A stretch of DNA of 42,749 bases from a virus. The translations under genes and the position numbers were made by a program. Of the stretch, positions 1 through 7,108 are shown piece by piece. Numbering within the stretch: the stretch's first letter is position 1; each line of letters starts with the position of its first letter. The stretch covers positions 1-42,749 of the IMG/VR virus record IMGVR_UViG_3300030328_002965; one strand, written 5' to 3'. A model generated the notes under the pieces. The model was given only the letters and a program-made list of their open reading frames with translations, searched no databases and was not told the origin of the DNA.

Positions 1-38
1 TTATATAAATCTTTGCAGTTCTCGCAGAAGGGAATCAT
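1..38 (-). CDS. 5' end of a small CxxC protein, cut by window edge
   Basis: The gene starts with ATG at 38 in an ATGA overlap with the stop of the preceding gene. The visible residues are MIPFCENCKDLY, after which it runs off the left edge. The Cys-x-x-Cys pair (residues 5 and 8) is typical of half of a small zinc ribbon or knuckle, but only 12 codons are visible and no second Cys pair can be checked. Function unknown. The start is supported only by the stop/start coupling seen throughout this operon. Confidence 0.4.
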   Translation of the reverse strand, partial: MIPFCENCKDLY

Positions 39-139
39 TTTTTACTCCTTTCATCTATCATGCGTCCCATGACAAATACCATGAAAGCGATAGCAATTAA
101 GGATAATAAAATTAGTCCTAATAAAATATTAGTTATCAT
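35..139 (-). CDS. 34-residue single-span membrane peptide
   Basis: Residues about 4-25 are a continuous hydrophobic stretch (rich in Leu, Ile, Ala, Val, Phe), followed by the charged tail GRMIDERSKK, so this should be a single-pass inner-membrane peptide. The ATG at 139 lies inside the 3' end of the preceding 57-residue gene, with an AGAGGAAA-type ribosome binding site just upstream. Its stop is coupled to the next start by ATGA. Function unknown. Such tiny membrane peptides are common in phage accessory regions. Confidence 0.5.
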   Translation of the reverse strand: MITNILLGLILLSLIAIAFMVFVMGRMIDERSKK

Positions 140-302
140 TATGTTTTCCTCTCAGTTTAAATAGTTTCTTTCTCAAGTCAATTAAGTCTTTGATTTTACT
201 ATCTAAAACATTATTGACTGCTTTTAATTCGTGTTCTTTTACAGCGAGCCGACCTTCTAAAAGGTCGACTTTCATAGTTAATTTTCTTTCTTCTCGGGTC
301 AT
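129..302 (-). CDS. 57-residue charged helical protein
   Basis: ATG at 302 forms an ATGA overlap with the stop of the upstream 115-residue gene. The product (MTREERKLTM... to ...RGKHNDN) is rich in Lys, Arg, Glu and Leu with heptad-like spacing (VDLLEGRL, VLDSKIKDLIDL), so it is predicted to be one long helix or short coiled coil. No catalytic motif is seen. A 6-bp hairpin at 251-266 lies within the coding sequence and is probably incidental. Not recognised beyond a hypothetical phage protein. Confidence 0.55.
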   Translation of the reverse strand: MTREERKLTMKVDLLEGRLAVKEHELKAVNNVLDSKIKDLIDLRKKLFKLRGKHNDN

Positions 303-646
303 ACCGATAAGTGGTCTCCCTTAAAGTTTTCTACAACAACAGGACCGCAAATACCTAACGTACCCTCAGCGATTTTTTCTTCACCATAATGATAAGAGTG
401 ATAGTATTTACTTGCTTTAAGATTAGGTCTCATGCGATATCTTAAAGCTTCTTCGTGAGCCCAACCTTGATATGATTTACCTTGGATTTTAAGTTTTACA
501 CTCTCGATGTATCCCTTAGGAGTATCGCCTTGAACACTCTTTTGAAGTTTATCTAAATCCCACTTTTTCTTAAAGGGAACAGCTTCGTGCGTAACACCCC
601 CAGATTCGTGGATAATAAGATACCTTCTCATTTTTTCTTCTGCCAT
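299..646 (-). CDS. Conserved phage protein, DUF3846-like
   Basis: 115 residues. The start ATG at 646 has a good upstream site (AAAGGAAAAACATT). The C-terminal half has the pattern of small DUF3846-like phage proteins: WAHEEALRYRMRPNLKAS, where a residue set that normally reads 'N..A' precedes the terminal strand motif GICGPVVV. The family has no established activity and is found in many phages and phage-like elements. It heads a run of three tiny coupled genes that continues off the left edge. A candidate promoter lies just upstream. The family assignment is from pattern memory only. Confidence 0.55.
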   Translation of the reverse strand: MAEEKMRRYLIIHESGGVTHEAVPFKKKWDLDKLQKSVQGDTPKGYIESVKLKIQGKSYQGWAHEEALRYRMRPNLKASKYYHSYHYGEEKIAEGTLGICGPVVVENFKGDHLSV

Positions 647-677
647 AATGTTTTTCCTTTCTTTATGGTTATTTCTT

Positions 678-705
678 ATAATAAACTTTTTTAAAACACG
701 TTAAA
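678..705 (-). promoter_or_regulatory. Candidate sigma70-like promoter for 646-to-left genes
   Basis: In the 63-base gap between two minus-strand genes, the minus strand reads TTTAAC (705-700), 16 bases, then TATTAT (683-678), about 32 bases before the ATG at 646. The spacing and the A/T-rich -10 are acceptable, but the whole genome is AT-rich, so chance matches are common. A related TATTATAA string occurs upstream of the gene starting at 16877. Confidence 0.3.
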
Positions 706-709
706 CAAA

Positions 710-988
710 TTAGTTAATTAAATTGTTCGGTATTTTCATTGACTGAAGCTTCGCTGAATTATCTTCATCTAAGTAGAAAACGCAAAATTTACCCTTATCG
801 TTCAATAAAAACTGGTAAACTCTATGATTATCATCTTTTCTACTTTTATCAACTTTAGATACAGGATACATAACATCTTCATCTAAATCTTCAAATTCTT
901 TATCAGAGTAACCGTGATTAAAGTTATCCCTATTATATTTATTGTAACTCTGTAATAATTCTTTATTCGCATAAAATATATTGCTCAT
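710..988 (-). CDS. Hypothetical protein, 92 residues
   Basis: Start ATG at 988 is preceded by GGAGAAAAATAG, a clear ribosome binding site. The protein is polar and acidic in the middle (EFEDLDEDVMYPVSKVDKSRKDD split by Tyr/Pro), with a final beta-like section (RVYQFLLNDKGKFCVFYLDED). No transmembrane segment or recognised motif. It sits in a run of small unknown genes at the end of the replication operon, where host-takeover proteins are often found. That role is inference only. Confidence 0.6.
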   Translation of the reverse strand: MSNIFYANKELLQSYNKYNRDNFNHGYSDKEFEDLDEDVMYPVSKVDKSRKDDNHRVYQFLLNDKGKFCVFYLDEDNSAKLQSMKIPNNLIN

Positions 989-999
989 CTATTTTTCTC

Positions 1000-1236
1000 C
1001 TAATGTATTGTGGGACTCCCATCTAACTCATTAAATGGGTGGTCTTTGACTTTCTTACTAATATCGGGAACGATATTAATATCCATGATGTACTTAACAT
1101 CTTCGATAAGATTAACAATATAAGAGATACGAGGGTACAATAAAGGACTATCGTATTCTTCAAAACTATATGTTTTTACTTTATCTCTAAAATCCGTGTA
1201 AGTAACTTTCACTTTGTGAGCGACTAAAAACGACAT
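1000..1236 (-). CDS. Hypothetical protein, 78 residues
   Basis: The open frame extends to a GTG at 1239, but the ATG immediately after it (1236) is the more likely start. The product begins MSFLVAHKVKVTYTDFRDK and looks like a small beta-rich domain followed by a helix (PRISYIVNLIEDVKYI). It is soluble and has no known motif. The gap to its upstream neighbour is 22 bases and contains an AT-rich TATTATAG string and a weak GTGAG site. Function unknown. Confidence 0.55.
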   Translation of the reverse strand: MSFLVAHKVKVTYTDFRDKVKTYSFEEYDSPLLYPRISYIVNLIEDVKYIMDINIVPDISKKVKDHPFNELDGSPTIH

Positions 1237-1258
1237 CACTCACTATAATATAAACTTA

Positions 1259-1963
1259 CTATGAAGTATATATTGTTTTCCAACTTTTTGGACTTGGAAT
1301 ACAGTGCTCTGTGCTAACCCCCTCTTTCATTGTTAAAAGAATATCCGCTGAAATACTTATTCTAGCATCATTCTTATTATTAGTTTCAGTGTGATGAAGC
1401 AAGTTACTTGGGAATATAATAAAATCCCCTGTCTTTACTTCAAATTTATAACTTGCAAAATTAAAATGATTCCACTCTTTTATATAAGCTTCTGTGGGCG
1501 GAATAAATAATCCTGTTTGTGCTGCAAGTTCTTCTTCAAATTTGATATTTCCCATATCTTCATTATGCACATAATATACACAACTATAATGGGACGCCGT
1601 ATGTTTATGCGAAGGGATATTCTGTCCCTTACTCGTATAAGTTGCCCATGCTTTAGTAATGTTTATATCAAATTTCTCATCATCGTATTGTTTAGCTGCC
1701 ATAAATCCTTTTATATCAAAAGATAATGCATCAAATAATTCTGCATACTCCTTTTGTAAATGTAAATTATCTACAGCATTATCTAAATCAGTAAAATTAG
1801 TATTACCCTCTACATCTGTAGTTGCAGCTACACTTCCAGGTTTTTGTTTTACAAACCTTTCAATGAGAGGTCCAACTTTCCCATTTAAATATTGATGATC
1901 CTTGATCGATGTTTTATAAATAGTTTTGCCGAATACATTACCTATTATCGCTTCTTTCTCCAT
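1259..1963 (-). CDS. 2OG-Fe(II) oxygenase-like protein
   Basis: 234 residues. The C-terminal half fits the double-stranded beta-helix 2-oxoglutarate/Fe(II) oxygenases of the putative 2OG-Fe(II) oxygenase (PF13759-like) group common in marine phages. It shows a W-A-x-Y opening, then HKH at 119-121 followed by the SCVYYVH strand, then KTGDFIIFPSNLLHHT with His190/His191 as the distal metal ligand, and RISIS with Arg201 positioned to bind 2-oxoglutarate. The substrate is unknown; relatives are suggested to hydroxylate proteins or small molecules. The start ATG at 1963 has AGAGG six bases upstream and overlaps the previous gene by 26 bases. It does not look like a TET/JBP nucleic-acid oxygenase, but that cannot be excluded by eye. 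Confidence 0.75.
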   Translation of the reverse strand: MEKEAIIGNVFGKTIYKTSIKDHQYLNGKVGPLIERFVKQKPGSVAATTDVEGNTNFTDLDNAVDNLHLQKEYAELFDALSFDIKGFMAAKQYDDEKFDINITKAWATYTSKGQNIPSHKHTASHYSCVYYVHNEDMGNIKFEEELAAQTGLFIPPTEAYIKEWNHFNFASYKFEVKTGDFIIFPSNLLHHTETNNKNDARISISADILLTMKEGVSTEHCIPSPKSWKTIYTS

Positions 1964-2201
1964 ATGATACCTCTAAATATTCTATTTTTGTTACCCAACC
2001 TTTAGGGATAGCAATAGCCCCACCGCCTGAGATTTCTTCTTTATCCTTACTATAAGAACGCATGATAACTACTTTATCTGAAGTGTTAGTAACCATCCAT
2101 CCAACTTCTTGACATACCGCTAATGGTGCTTCAATAACTTCTTTTATATCAAGCCACCCGGTTTCAGTATCACGTGCATCTAACCACGTGATACGAACCA
2201 T
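1938..2201 (-). CDS. Conserved small phage protein, 87 residues
   Basis: The product opens MVRITWLDARDTETGWLDI and has an all-beta look, with VCQEVGWMVTNTSDKVVIM and an IAIPKGWVTKIEYL ending. This pattern recurs in small uncharacterised phage proteins that lie next to replication genes. No catalytic residues can be assigned. Its 3' end overlaps the oxygenase start by 26 bases, so the two are translated from the same message. Confidence 0.6.
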   Translation of the reverse strand: MVRITWLDARDTETGWLDIKEVIEAPLAVCQEVGWMVTNTSDKVVIMRSYSKDKEEISGGGAIAIPKGWVTKIEYLEVSYGERSDNR

Positions 2202-2218
2202 CGGTGTCTTATTTATGT

Positions 2219-2983
2219 CTAATTGCCTAGAAGATGTCGTGACGCCCTCCCTCCGGTTATTTGCCCACTTAGATTAACATTATTACCGTCACGCTTACCA
2301 TTATTGTAAGCTGCGCCAGCAGTTATACTTGAGCCACTTCTTCTTGAAGATAACCTTATTCCATCTTTCTTTAATCTATCTTCACAGAGTTCTAATTCTG
2401 TTCGATAAAGAGCAGGAAGATTTTTATTTTGATTCTCTATCTTATCAGAGGGATCATGACGAACACTAGCTTCCCAGAGTTCTATAATACGCTCACGCAA
2501 TCGGTGAGCGACACCTAATTCATAATTTCGTTTTATTTTATTTAACTGTCTACCATCGCCCGGAATAGGAGCGATATGATCTTTTCCCATTCGTTTTATA
2601 GTTTCAACGAAATAAGCTACCATACTTTTAGTAATCTCAATATTATGATCTCTACCAACTATATGGTGAACGACTTTAGTGGATTCTTTATACAAATTAT
2701 CTACTACTCTTTTAGTACCATAAAAATATTTACAAAAATATAATTTGGAAGTAGCGGTATATAAAGTTTTAATCCATTCATCTCGCATGGCTTCTATTAA
2801 CTTTTCATGTAGAATTTCGTCAGCATTAACTTGTTTAATATCTGATAAATCTAAATTGTAAGTTGACAGAAGTTCGTGAGCTTTCTTAAATGCAAAAGCA
2901 GCTTCAGCTTCACTCGCACCTTCGTCACGAGATAAAGCTAATAGCTTTTGTATCTTGCTTTTTATAGACTCTTTATTATCCAT
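2219..2983 (-). CDS. DUF2786-domain protein
   Basis: 254 residues. Residues about 5-48 match the DUF2786 signature (KIQKLLALSRDEGASEAEAA, then HELLSTYNLDL), a short helical domain found in many phage and bacterial proteins. The middle is helical and basic with aromatic residues (LYFCKYFYGTK, VGRDHNI). The C-terminus is Gly/Ser/Arg rich (RLSSRRSGSSITAGAAYNNG), which suggests nucleic-acid contact. The biochemical role is unknown. ATG at 2983 follows AGAAAGGAAAAATTT. A 57-base gap separates it from the upstream nuclease gene. Confidence 0.75.
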   Translation of the reverse strand: MDNKESIKSKIQKLLALSRDEGASEAEAAFAFKKAHELLSTYNLDLSDIKQVNADEILHEKLIEAMRDEWIKTLYTATSKLYFCKYFYGTKRVVDNLYKESTKVVHHIVGRDHNIEITKSMVAYFVETIKRMGKDHIAPIPGDGRQLNKIKRNYELGVAHRLRERIIELWEASVRHDPSDKIENQNKNLPALYRTELELCEDRLKKDGIRLSSRRSGSSITAGAAYNNGKRDGNNVNLSGQITGGRASRHLLGN

Positions 2984-3040
2984 AAATTTTTCCTTTCTGT
3001 TACTTTAATATATTAATTATTTTTAAGAACAAAAAAACAG

Positions 3041-3439
3041 TTAATTATTCTTTTTTATCAAATATTCTTTAATATCTTCCCACCCTTCAGCTAAAGCTAA
3101 TTCTCTTAATTTAGTATAAACAACGCCGGAATTTAGCTTCTCTGCTTCGTCCGTGTCGAATAAATAAACTTCTCTCGATACTTTTACTAGTAGAAATACC
3201 GCACCTTTATTTCGTTTAAAGGATCTGTGCCAAGCTATCTGTTCTACTGATACTTTCGTCCGACATTTACTGGTTTCATGAACTGGCTTATCAATATACT
3301 TACCTTCGACCCAACCCATGACGCCATCGTGGCAATAAAACAAATCAGGGATTCCTCTTTCAACTGCAGTTTCTATTCGTTGAAGAAATATGTCAGGCCA
3401 TTTCTTTCGACATGCAGTCCAAAGATTTTTCTCACTCAC
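3041..3439 (-). CDS. PD-(D/E)XK nuclease (VRR-NUC / resolvase-like)
   Basis: 132 residues. RGIPDLFYC (Asp32) followed by GWVEGKY (Glu45, Lys47) is the D...ExK active site of PD-(D/E)XK nucleases, in the layout used by VRR-NUC and phage resolvase-like enzymes. SVEQIAWHRSF and the FLLVKV strand complete the fold. It probably processes branched or host DNA during replication. The start is GTG at 3439, overlapping the polymerase stop as GTGA, with GGGGAGAG upstream; no ATG is available at this position. Its position directly after DNA polymerase supports a DNA-metabolism role. Confidence 0.75.
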   Translation of the reverse strand: MSEKNLWTACRKKWPDIFLQRIETAVERGIPDLFYCHDGVMGWVEGKYIDKPVHETSKCRTKVSVEQIAWHRSFKRNKGAVFLLVKVSREVYLFDTDEAEKLNSGVVYTKLRELALAEGWEDIKEYLIKKNN

Positions 3440-5307
3440 TTAATCTCTCCCCAACTTGCTCCTCTCTCAACGTCTACCTCTAAGGGAACATTTAACTCAA
3501 CTGCGTTCTTCATAAGATGAACTACTTCATTAAGTTTTTCTTCGCCCTCTTTCGTGCGAGGTACTGAGAAGTCTAACTCATCATGTATCGTTAATCCTAT
3601 ATCCATAATATTACTATCCCATACTTTTAACATCGCTGCTTTTGTAACATCAGCGGCTGATCCTTGGATCAAGCAATTTAAAGCTTTATGCGTTTGTGCT
3701 CTTTTCAATATCATTCCTTTATATATTTCTTTCGCTTTCTCAATCGGATATGCCGGCTTCCCAAAGTTATCCCAACCAGTCGGTTCGAATAAATTAAAAT
3801 GTCTGCGCCTTCCTAATAAAGTTTTAATATAACCTTTAGTCGAAGCAAATGCGATAGCTTGATTGTTCAATGCTTGAACGAAAGGAACGTTGCGATGATA
3901 CTTCTCAAAGAGAGATTCTGCATCTTCAAAACTTAATCCTAATTCTGCTGCTAATTTCTTTTTTCCCATACCATAAGTTAAGCCTAAATTAATAGTTTTT
4001 GCTTGTTTTCTCTTGATTCCTGCCATCTCTGCAACCATTTTATGAAAGTCAGTTTGTGTATCAGTTTTGTACTGATTTTGTGCCAATTTTGCTGATTCAT
4101 TATTCGTCTTACTTGCGAAGTGAACAAGTAATCGTGGCTCTTGTTGTGCGTAATCTACACATACCCAATCGTGTTCTTCTTCAGGAATAAATAAACCTCT
4201 CACTAGTGGTGCTAACTCAGGATCATGCGCAGGTACTTGTTGAAGATTAGGATGTGACGAACTAAATCTACCTGTCACTGTTCCTGTAGAATGTAATTGA
4301 CAATGTAATCTTCCATTAACTGATTTCTCAATGATCATGTTTTCGATAAATGTACTTCTCAATTTATATAATTTTCTGACTCGTAAAATTAAAGGACTAA
4401 GATTATCTTGTGCGCTACTCAACCACTCTTGTGTAAATGATGGTGATCCTTTGGCCGTGCGCATAAAAGAAATGTTTTCTTTTTCATAAGCTTTCGCAAT
4501 ACTTGCATTAGCCCATACATTTACTTCTGATCCTATTATCGTATCTAATTCTTTTTGCGTTTCATTTTGTTTTAAGTAAATCGTATCCTTTAGCTTCGAT
4601 GCTTTCTCAATGTCAACTCGAACACCTTTCTTTCTCATCGATAACAATAGAGGAATCATACGAGATTCCATATCAAGAACAGGAAGTAATTCTTCTTGCT
4701 TTAATAAAGGGTGTTGTTTTTTAAAAACTTCCATAGTCAGCTCAGCATCTTTTTCTGCATAAGGACCAACGTATGAAGAATGTAATCTCCATAAATTACC
4801 TTTAACATTTACTCTTCCCGAGAAATGTGAACGAACAGCATCTTCTAAAAGTGATTCGTCTTTCTGCTCACCTAAATAATCCGCTGATATATTATCTAAA
4901 GAGAATGACCTTCGATTCTCATTCAGTAAAGTTTCTGCAACTTGAACGTCATATATTTTTCCTTGAGTATTTATCCCTAAAGTAGATAACCACTCTAAAT
5001 CGTATAATGCATTAGCGAAAATCTTCGTTTTAGGCGTCTCCAGTGCGTTTTTTAAATACGATACGATTAGTTCCTTAGGAAGATTACCGCCATCTTGGTG
5101 CGCTATTGGTAAATAACATTTTCTTCCTCCCTCATCGCAGAGAGAAATACCAACGACAAATCCATCGTTACGAAATCCACCAGGTCCATTCTTTTTTAAA
5201 TTAGGATCATACGTTTCAGTGTCAATAGCTAAAGCTTTTGAGTCGCTGTAATTAATTAAAACCTCGGGAGGTTTCCAATTACTGACGGGTTTGAATAGGT
5301 CGTTCAT
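3436..5307 (-). CDS. Family A DNA polymerase with 3'-5' exonuclease
   Basis: 623 residues. The N-terminal DEDD exonuclease starts at IDTETYDP (Asp29, Glu31), with YAEKDAELT as a later exonuclease motif. The polymerase domain shows TGRFSSSHPNLQQVP, motif A VDYAQQEPRLL, the O-helix/motif B region KRKQAKTINLGLTYGMG and motif C IHDELD (His575-Asp576-Glu577). It lacks a 5'-3' exonuclease domain, as is usual for phage replicative PolA enzymes. It overlaps the dCMP deaminase gene by 29 bases and the nuclease gene by 4. If the nucleotide-modification pathway at 5715-8528 is real, this enzyme must accept modified dCTP. Confidence 0.95.
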   Translation of the reverse strand: MNDLFKPVSNWKPPEVLINYSDSKALAIDTETYDPNLKKNGPGGFRNDGFVVGISLCDEGGRKCYLPIAHQDGGNLPKELIVSYLKNALETPKTKIFANALYDLEWLSTLGINTQGKIYDVQVAETLLNENRRSFSLDNISADYLGEQKDESLLEDAVRSHFSGRVNVKGNLWRLHSSYVGPYAEKDAELTMEVFKKQHPLLKQEELLPVLDMESRMIPLLLSMRKKGVRVDIEKASKLKDTIYLKQNETQKELDTIIGSEVNVWANASIAKAYEKENISFMRTAKGSPSFTQEWLSSAQDNLSPLILRVRKLYKLRSTFIENMIIEKSVNGRLHCQLHSTGTVTGRFSSSHPNLQQVPAHDPELAPLVRGLFIPEEEHDWVCVDYAQQEPRLLVHFASKTNNESAKLAQNQYKTDTQTDFHKMVAEMAGIKRKQAKTINLGLTYGMGKKKLAAELGLSFEDAESLFEKYHRNVPFVQALNNQAIAFASTKGYIKTLLGRRRHFNLFEPTGWDNFGKPAYPIEKAKEIYKGMILKRAQTHKALNCLIQGSAADVTKAAMLKVWDSNIMDIGLTIHDELDFSVPRTKEGEEKLNEVVHLMKNAVELNVPLEVDVERGASWGEIK

Positions 5308-5740
5308 AAATAATATACTCTCTTTCTGATTTTTTCCAAAGTTCTAATGGTTCTGTATCTGTATATAAAGTAGGAAAAATTAAAATACTACAAGAAGTGT
5401 TTAATAATAATTTTACACACGTCATACACGGACTTACTGTAGTATAACATTTTTCAATATCATAAATATCTTTACATTGAAGTAATGCATTTTGCTCTGC
5501 GTGAATCGCTTCGCAAGAATCTAATCCTTCTCCTGATGGAAACTCTGCTCCACTACAAGGTAAATCTAAACAGTGAACTGCTTTTGCAGGAACTCCATTA
5601 TACCCAGTAGCGAGAATATGATTTTTAGAATTAACTAACACACATCCAACATTTCGTCGGATGCATGTTGCTTGTGCCGAGACAGTCTGAGCAATATCTA
5701 AAAAAGTTTCGTGCTTACTCGGCCTTGTTGAAAAGTTCAT
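5279..5740 (-). CDS. dCMP deaminase
   Basis: About 153 residues from ATG at 5740; the frame also has a TTG two codons earlier. The zinc site is complete: HAEQNALLQC supplies the His-Ala-Glu, and TVSPCMTCVKLL supplies the PCxxC cysteines. VGCVLVNSKN and GYNGVPA are the conserved substrate-binding strands. The reaction is dCMP to dUMP, feeding dTTP synthesis and relieving the dCMP pool. The gene overlaps the thymidylate-synthase-fold gene upstream and polymerase downstream. A dCMP deaminase next to a putative dCMP hydroxymethylase means that both enzymes compete for dCMP, as in T4. Confidence 0.92.
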   Translation of the reverse strand: MNFSTRPSKHETFLDIAQTVSAQATCIRRNVGCVLVNSKNHILATGYNGVPAKAVHCLDLPCSGAEFPSGEGLDSCEAIHAEQNALLQCKDIYDIEKCYTTVSPCMTCVKLLLNTSCSILIFPTLYTDTEPLELWKKSEREYIIYERPIQTRQ

Positions 5741-6515
5741 GTCCAAACCCGGTATAAGAAGGTGCTTCTACATTTTCTAAATGTTCTAAGAAATCTTCTG
5801 CACTGTTAAAATCCTTTAAATTCAATGGTTTATAGTTCACATAATCTTCATAATTAGAACGAGTACACATATCTGCTGACTCAAAATTTGGTTTATATAA
5901 ATGACGTGAACCTGCATTAATAGTCGTTATTCCTAATCCTACTTCTATCTTATAAATATCATATAATAATAAAGCAACGTATGCGCCGAGCATTGAGAAA
6001 TTAAAATTATCATAAGGCCAACCTAACCATAAATCATTTGAGCGCATATTAGCTATGACATGTAATTTATCTTGACGAATTAAAAATTGAAACGATACAG
6101 TACAAGGTATATCGTTAGTATCATAAGGACTTTCTCTCCAAATATTTATAACTGCTTGTCTTGTATTTTTATCTTCTTTTAATGATTTGCATATGTATTG
6201 AAGTTGGTCTATAATCTTAGGGCCATATGCACCTCTAAAGAAATAGTTATCATCACTAAATTTACTAATCATTTGAGAATAAGAATCAATACTACTTAAT
6301 CTATTATCACCTCTCAATATCCATGTAGCTTCTGCTACCATAAATTTATATCCTAATAATCTTCTTTTATTAGTTACAATAGGATATCTCATATCACACA
6401 TCGTAGTATGATTTATTTTTTCTCGTGTTATTAAACCACGAGGTGCGGATTCTATTCCACCTTGAATATCTAAAATAGCATCATTCCAAACATTATCTGC
6501 TGCTAAACCGTCCAT
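5715..6515 (-). CDS. Thymidylate-synthase-fold enzyme, probable dCMP hydroxymethylase
   Basis: 266 residues of thymidylate synthase fold: EATWILRGD (Glu62), catalytic Cys138 in IPCTVSFQF, NMRSNDLWLG (156-165) and the sugar-binding HLY at 205-207. The residue matching E. coli ThyA Asn177 (LGLPFN) is Asp169 here (LGWPYD). Asn at this site selects dUMP. Asp is the hallmark of T4-type dCMP hydroxymethylase, which also shares the local string NMRSND. The likely reaction is therefore dCMP plus methylene-THF to 5-hydroxymethyl-dCMP (inference from family knowledge). Start ATG at 6515 has GAGAGGAG seven bases upstream. The dNMP kinase lies immediately upstream. An ordinary ThyA or dUMP hydroxymethylase role remains possible. 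Confidence 0.8.
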   Translation of the reverse strand: MDGLAADNVWNDAILDIQGGIESAPRGLITREKINHTTMCDMRYPIVTNKRRLLGYKFMVAEATWILRGDNRLSSIDSYSQMISKFSDDNYFFRGAYGPKIIDQLQYICKSLKEDKNTRQAVINIWRESPYDTNDIPCTVSFQFLIRQDKLHVIANMRSNDLWLGWPYDNFNFSMLGAYVALLLYDIYKIEVGLGITTINAGSRHLYKPNFESADMCTRSNYEDYVNYKPLNLKDFNSAEDFLEHLENVEAPSYTGFGHELFNKAE

Positions 6516-7108
6516 ACTGCTTCTCCTCTCAAATATCTTAGTCGATTAATTATATCATAAGATTTCTCATCAATCTTATGACCTTCTTTAAAAACATCAT
6601 ATCGTATGAAGTTTTTTCGCCATCTTAATTCTCCTAGAGATTTAAGAAAATTATCATGTTCATAATTTAAACCATACCATGAACGTTTGTATCTATCGAC
6701 AATTCGAGTAATATCACTATATTCTTCATGTCGTTCTTCTTTCTTTTTCTTATGTATTTTTATAACTCTAGCACTATCTTCAGGTGCACACCATACATAT
6801 AAAGTATTTGCTTTCTTTAATTTTTTATATAACTTCGTAGGATTATACTCAGGACCATCTGCTCTTTCATAAGAATAAACTTCTTCTGATGGCCAATGTC
6901 TATCAATTACAACTAACTCATCTTTAGCTAATCTTATTGCTCTACGAACAGTTGCTCTATGCCATATTTCCATTTTTTTATGTATTCGTAAATGCATATA
7001 ACGTGCTTTAAATTTCTTTCTCAATAAATCTGTTAAAGTAGTTTTACCAGTACAGTCTGCGCCTTCTACTATAATTATACCTTTAATTATATTTTTCATG
7101 TCTTTCAT
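6503..7108 (-). CDS. P-loop (deoxy)nucleoside monophosphate kinase
   Basis: 201 residues. The P-loop GADCTGKTTL (about 16-25) follows the IIIVE strand, and the DRHWPSEEVYS stretch (69-79) matches the DR-x-x-x-S substrate motif of thymidylate kinase-like enzymes. The lid is Lys/Arg rich (KIHKKKKEERH). It should phosphorylate a dNMP to the diphosphate. Placed between a dCMP hydroxymethylase-like enzyme and a glycosyltransferase, it is the natural counterpart of T4 gp1, which accepts hydroxymethyl-dCMP. It joins its upstream gene by ATGA (7105-7108) and overlaps the next by 13 bases. Confidence 0.8.
   Translation of the reverse strand: MKDMKNIIKGIIIVEGADCTGKTTLTDLLRKKFKARYMHLRIHKKMEIWHRATVRRAIRLAKDELVVIDRHWPSEEVYSYERADGPEYNPTKLYKKLKKANTLYVWCAPEDSARVIKIHKKKKEERHEEYSDITRIVDRYKRSWYGLNYEHDNFLKSLGELRWRKNFIRYDVFKEGHKIDEKSYDIINRLRYLRGEAVWTV

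Noticed and set aside
251-266. GACCTT/AAGGTC hairpin as a terminator
   Set aside because: It lies inside the 57-residue coding sequence and is not followed by a T-run on either strand.
1517-1895. Plus-strand open frames opposite the oxygenase
   Set aside because: Shadow frames; the minus-strand product has a full oxygenase motif set and a ribosome binding site.
5741-5746. TTG start two codons upstream for the dCMP deaminase
   Set aside because: An ATG follows at 5740 and there is no better ribosome binding site for the TTG.
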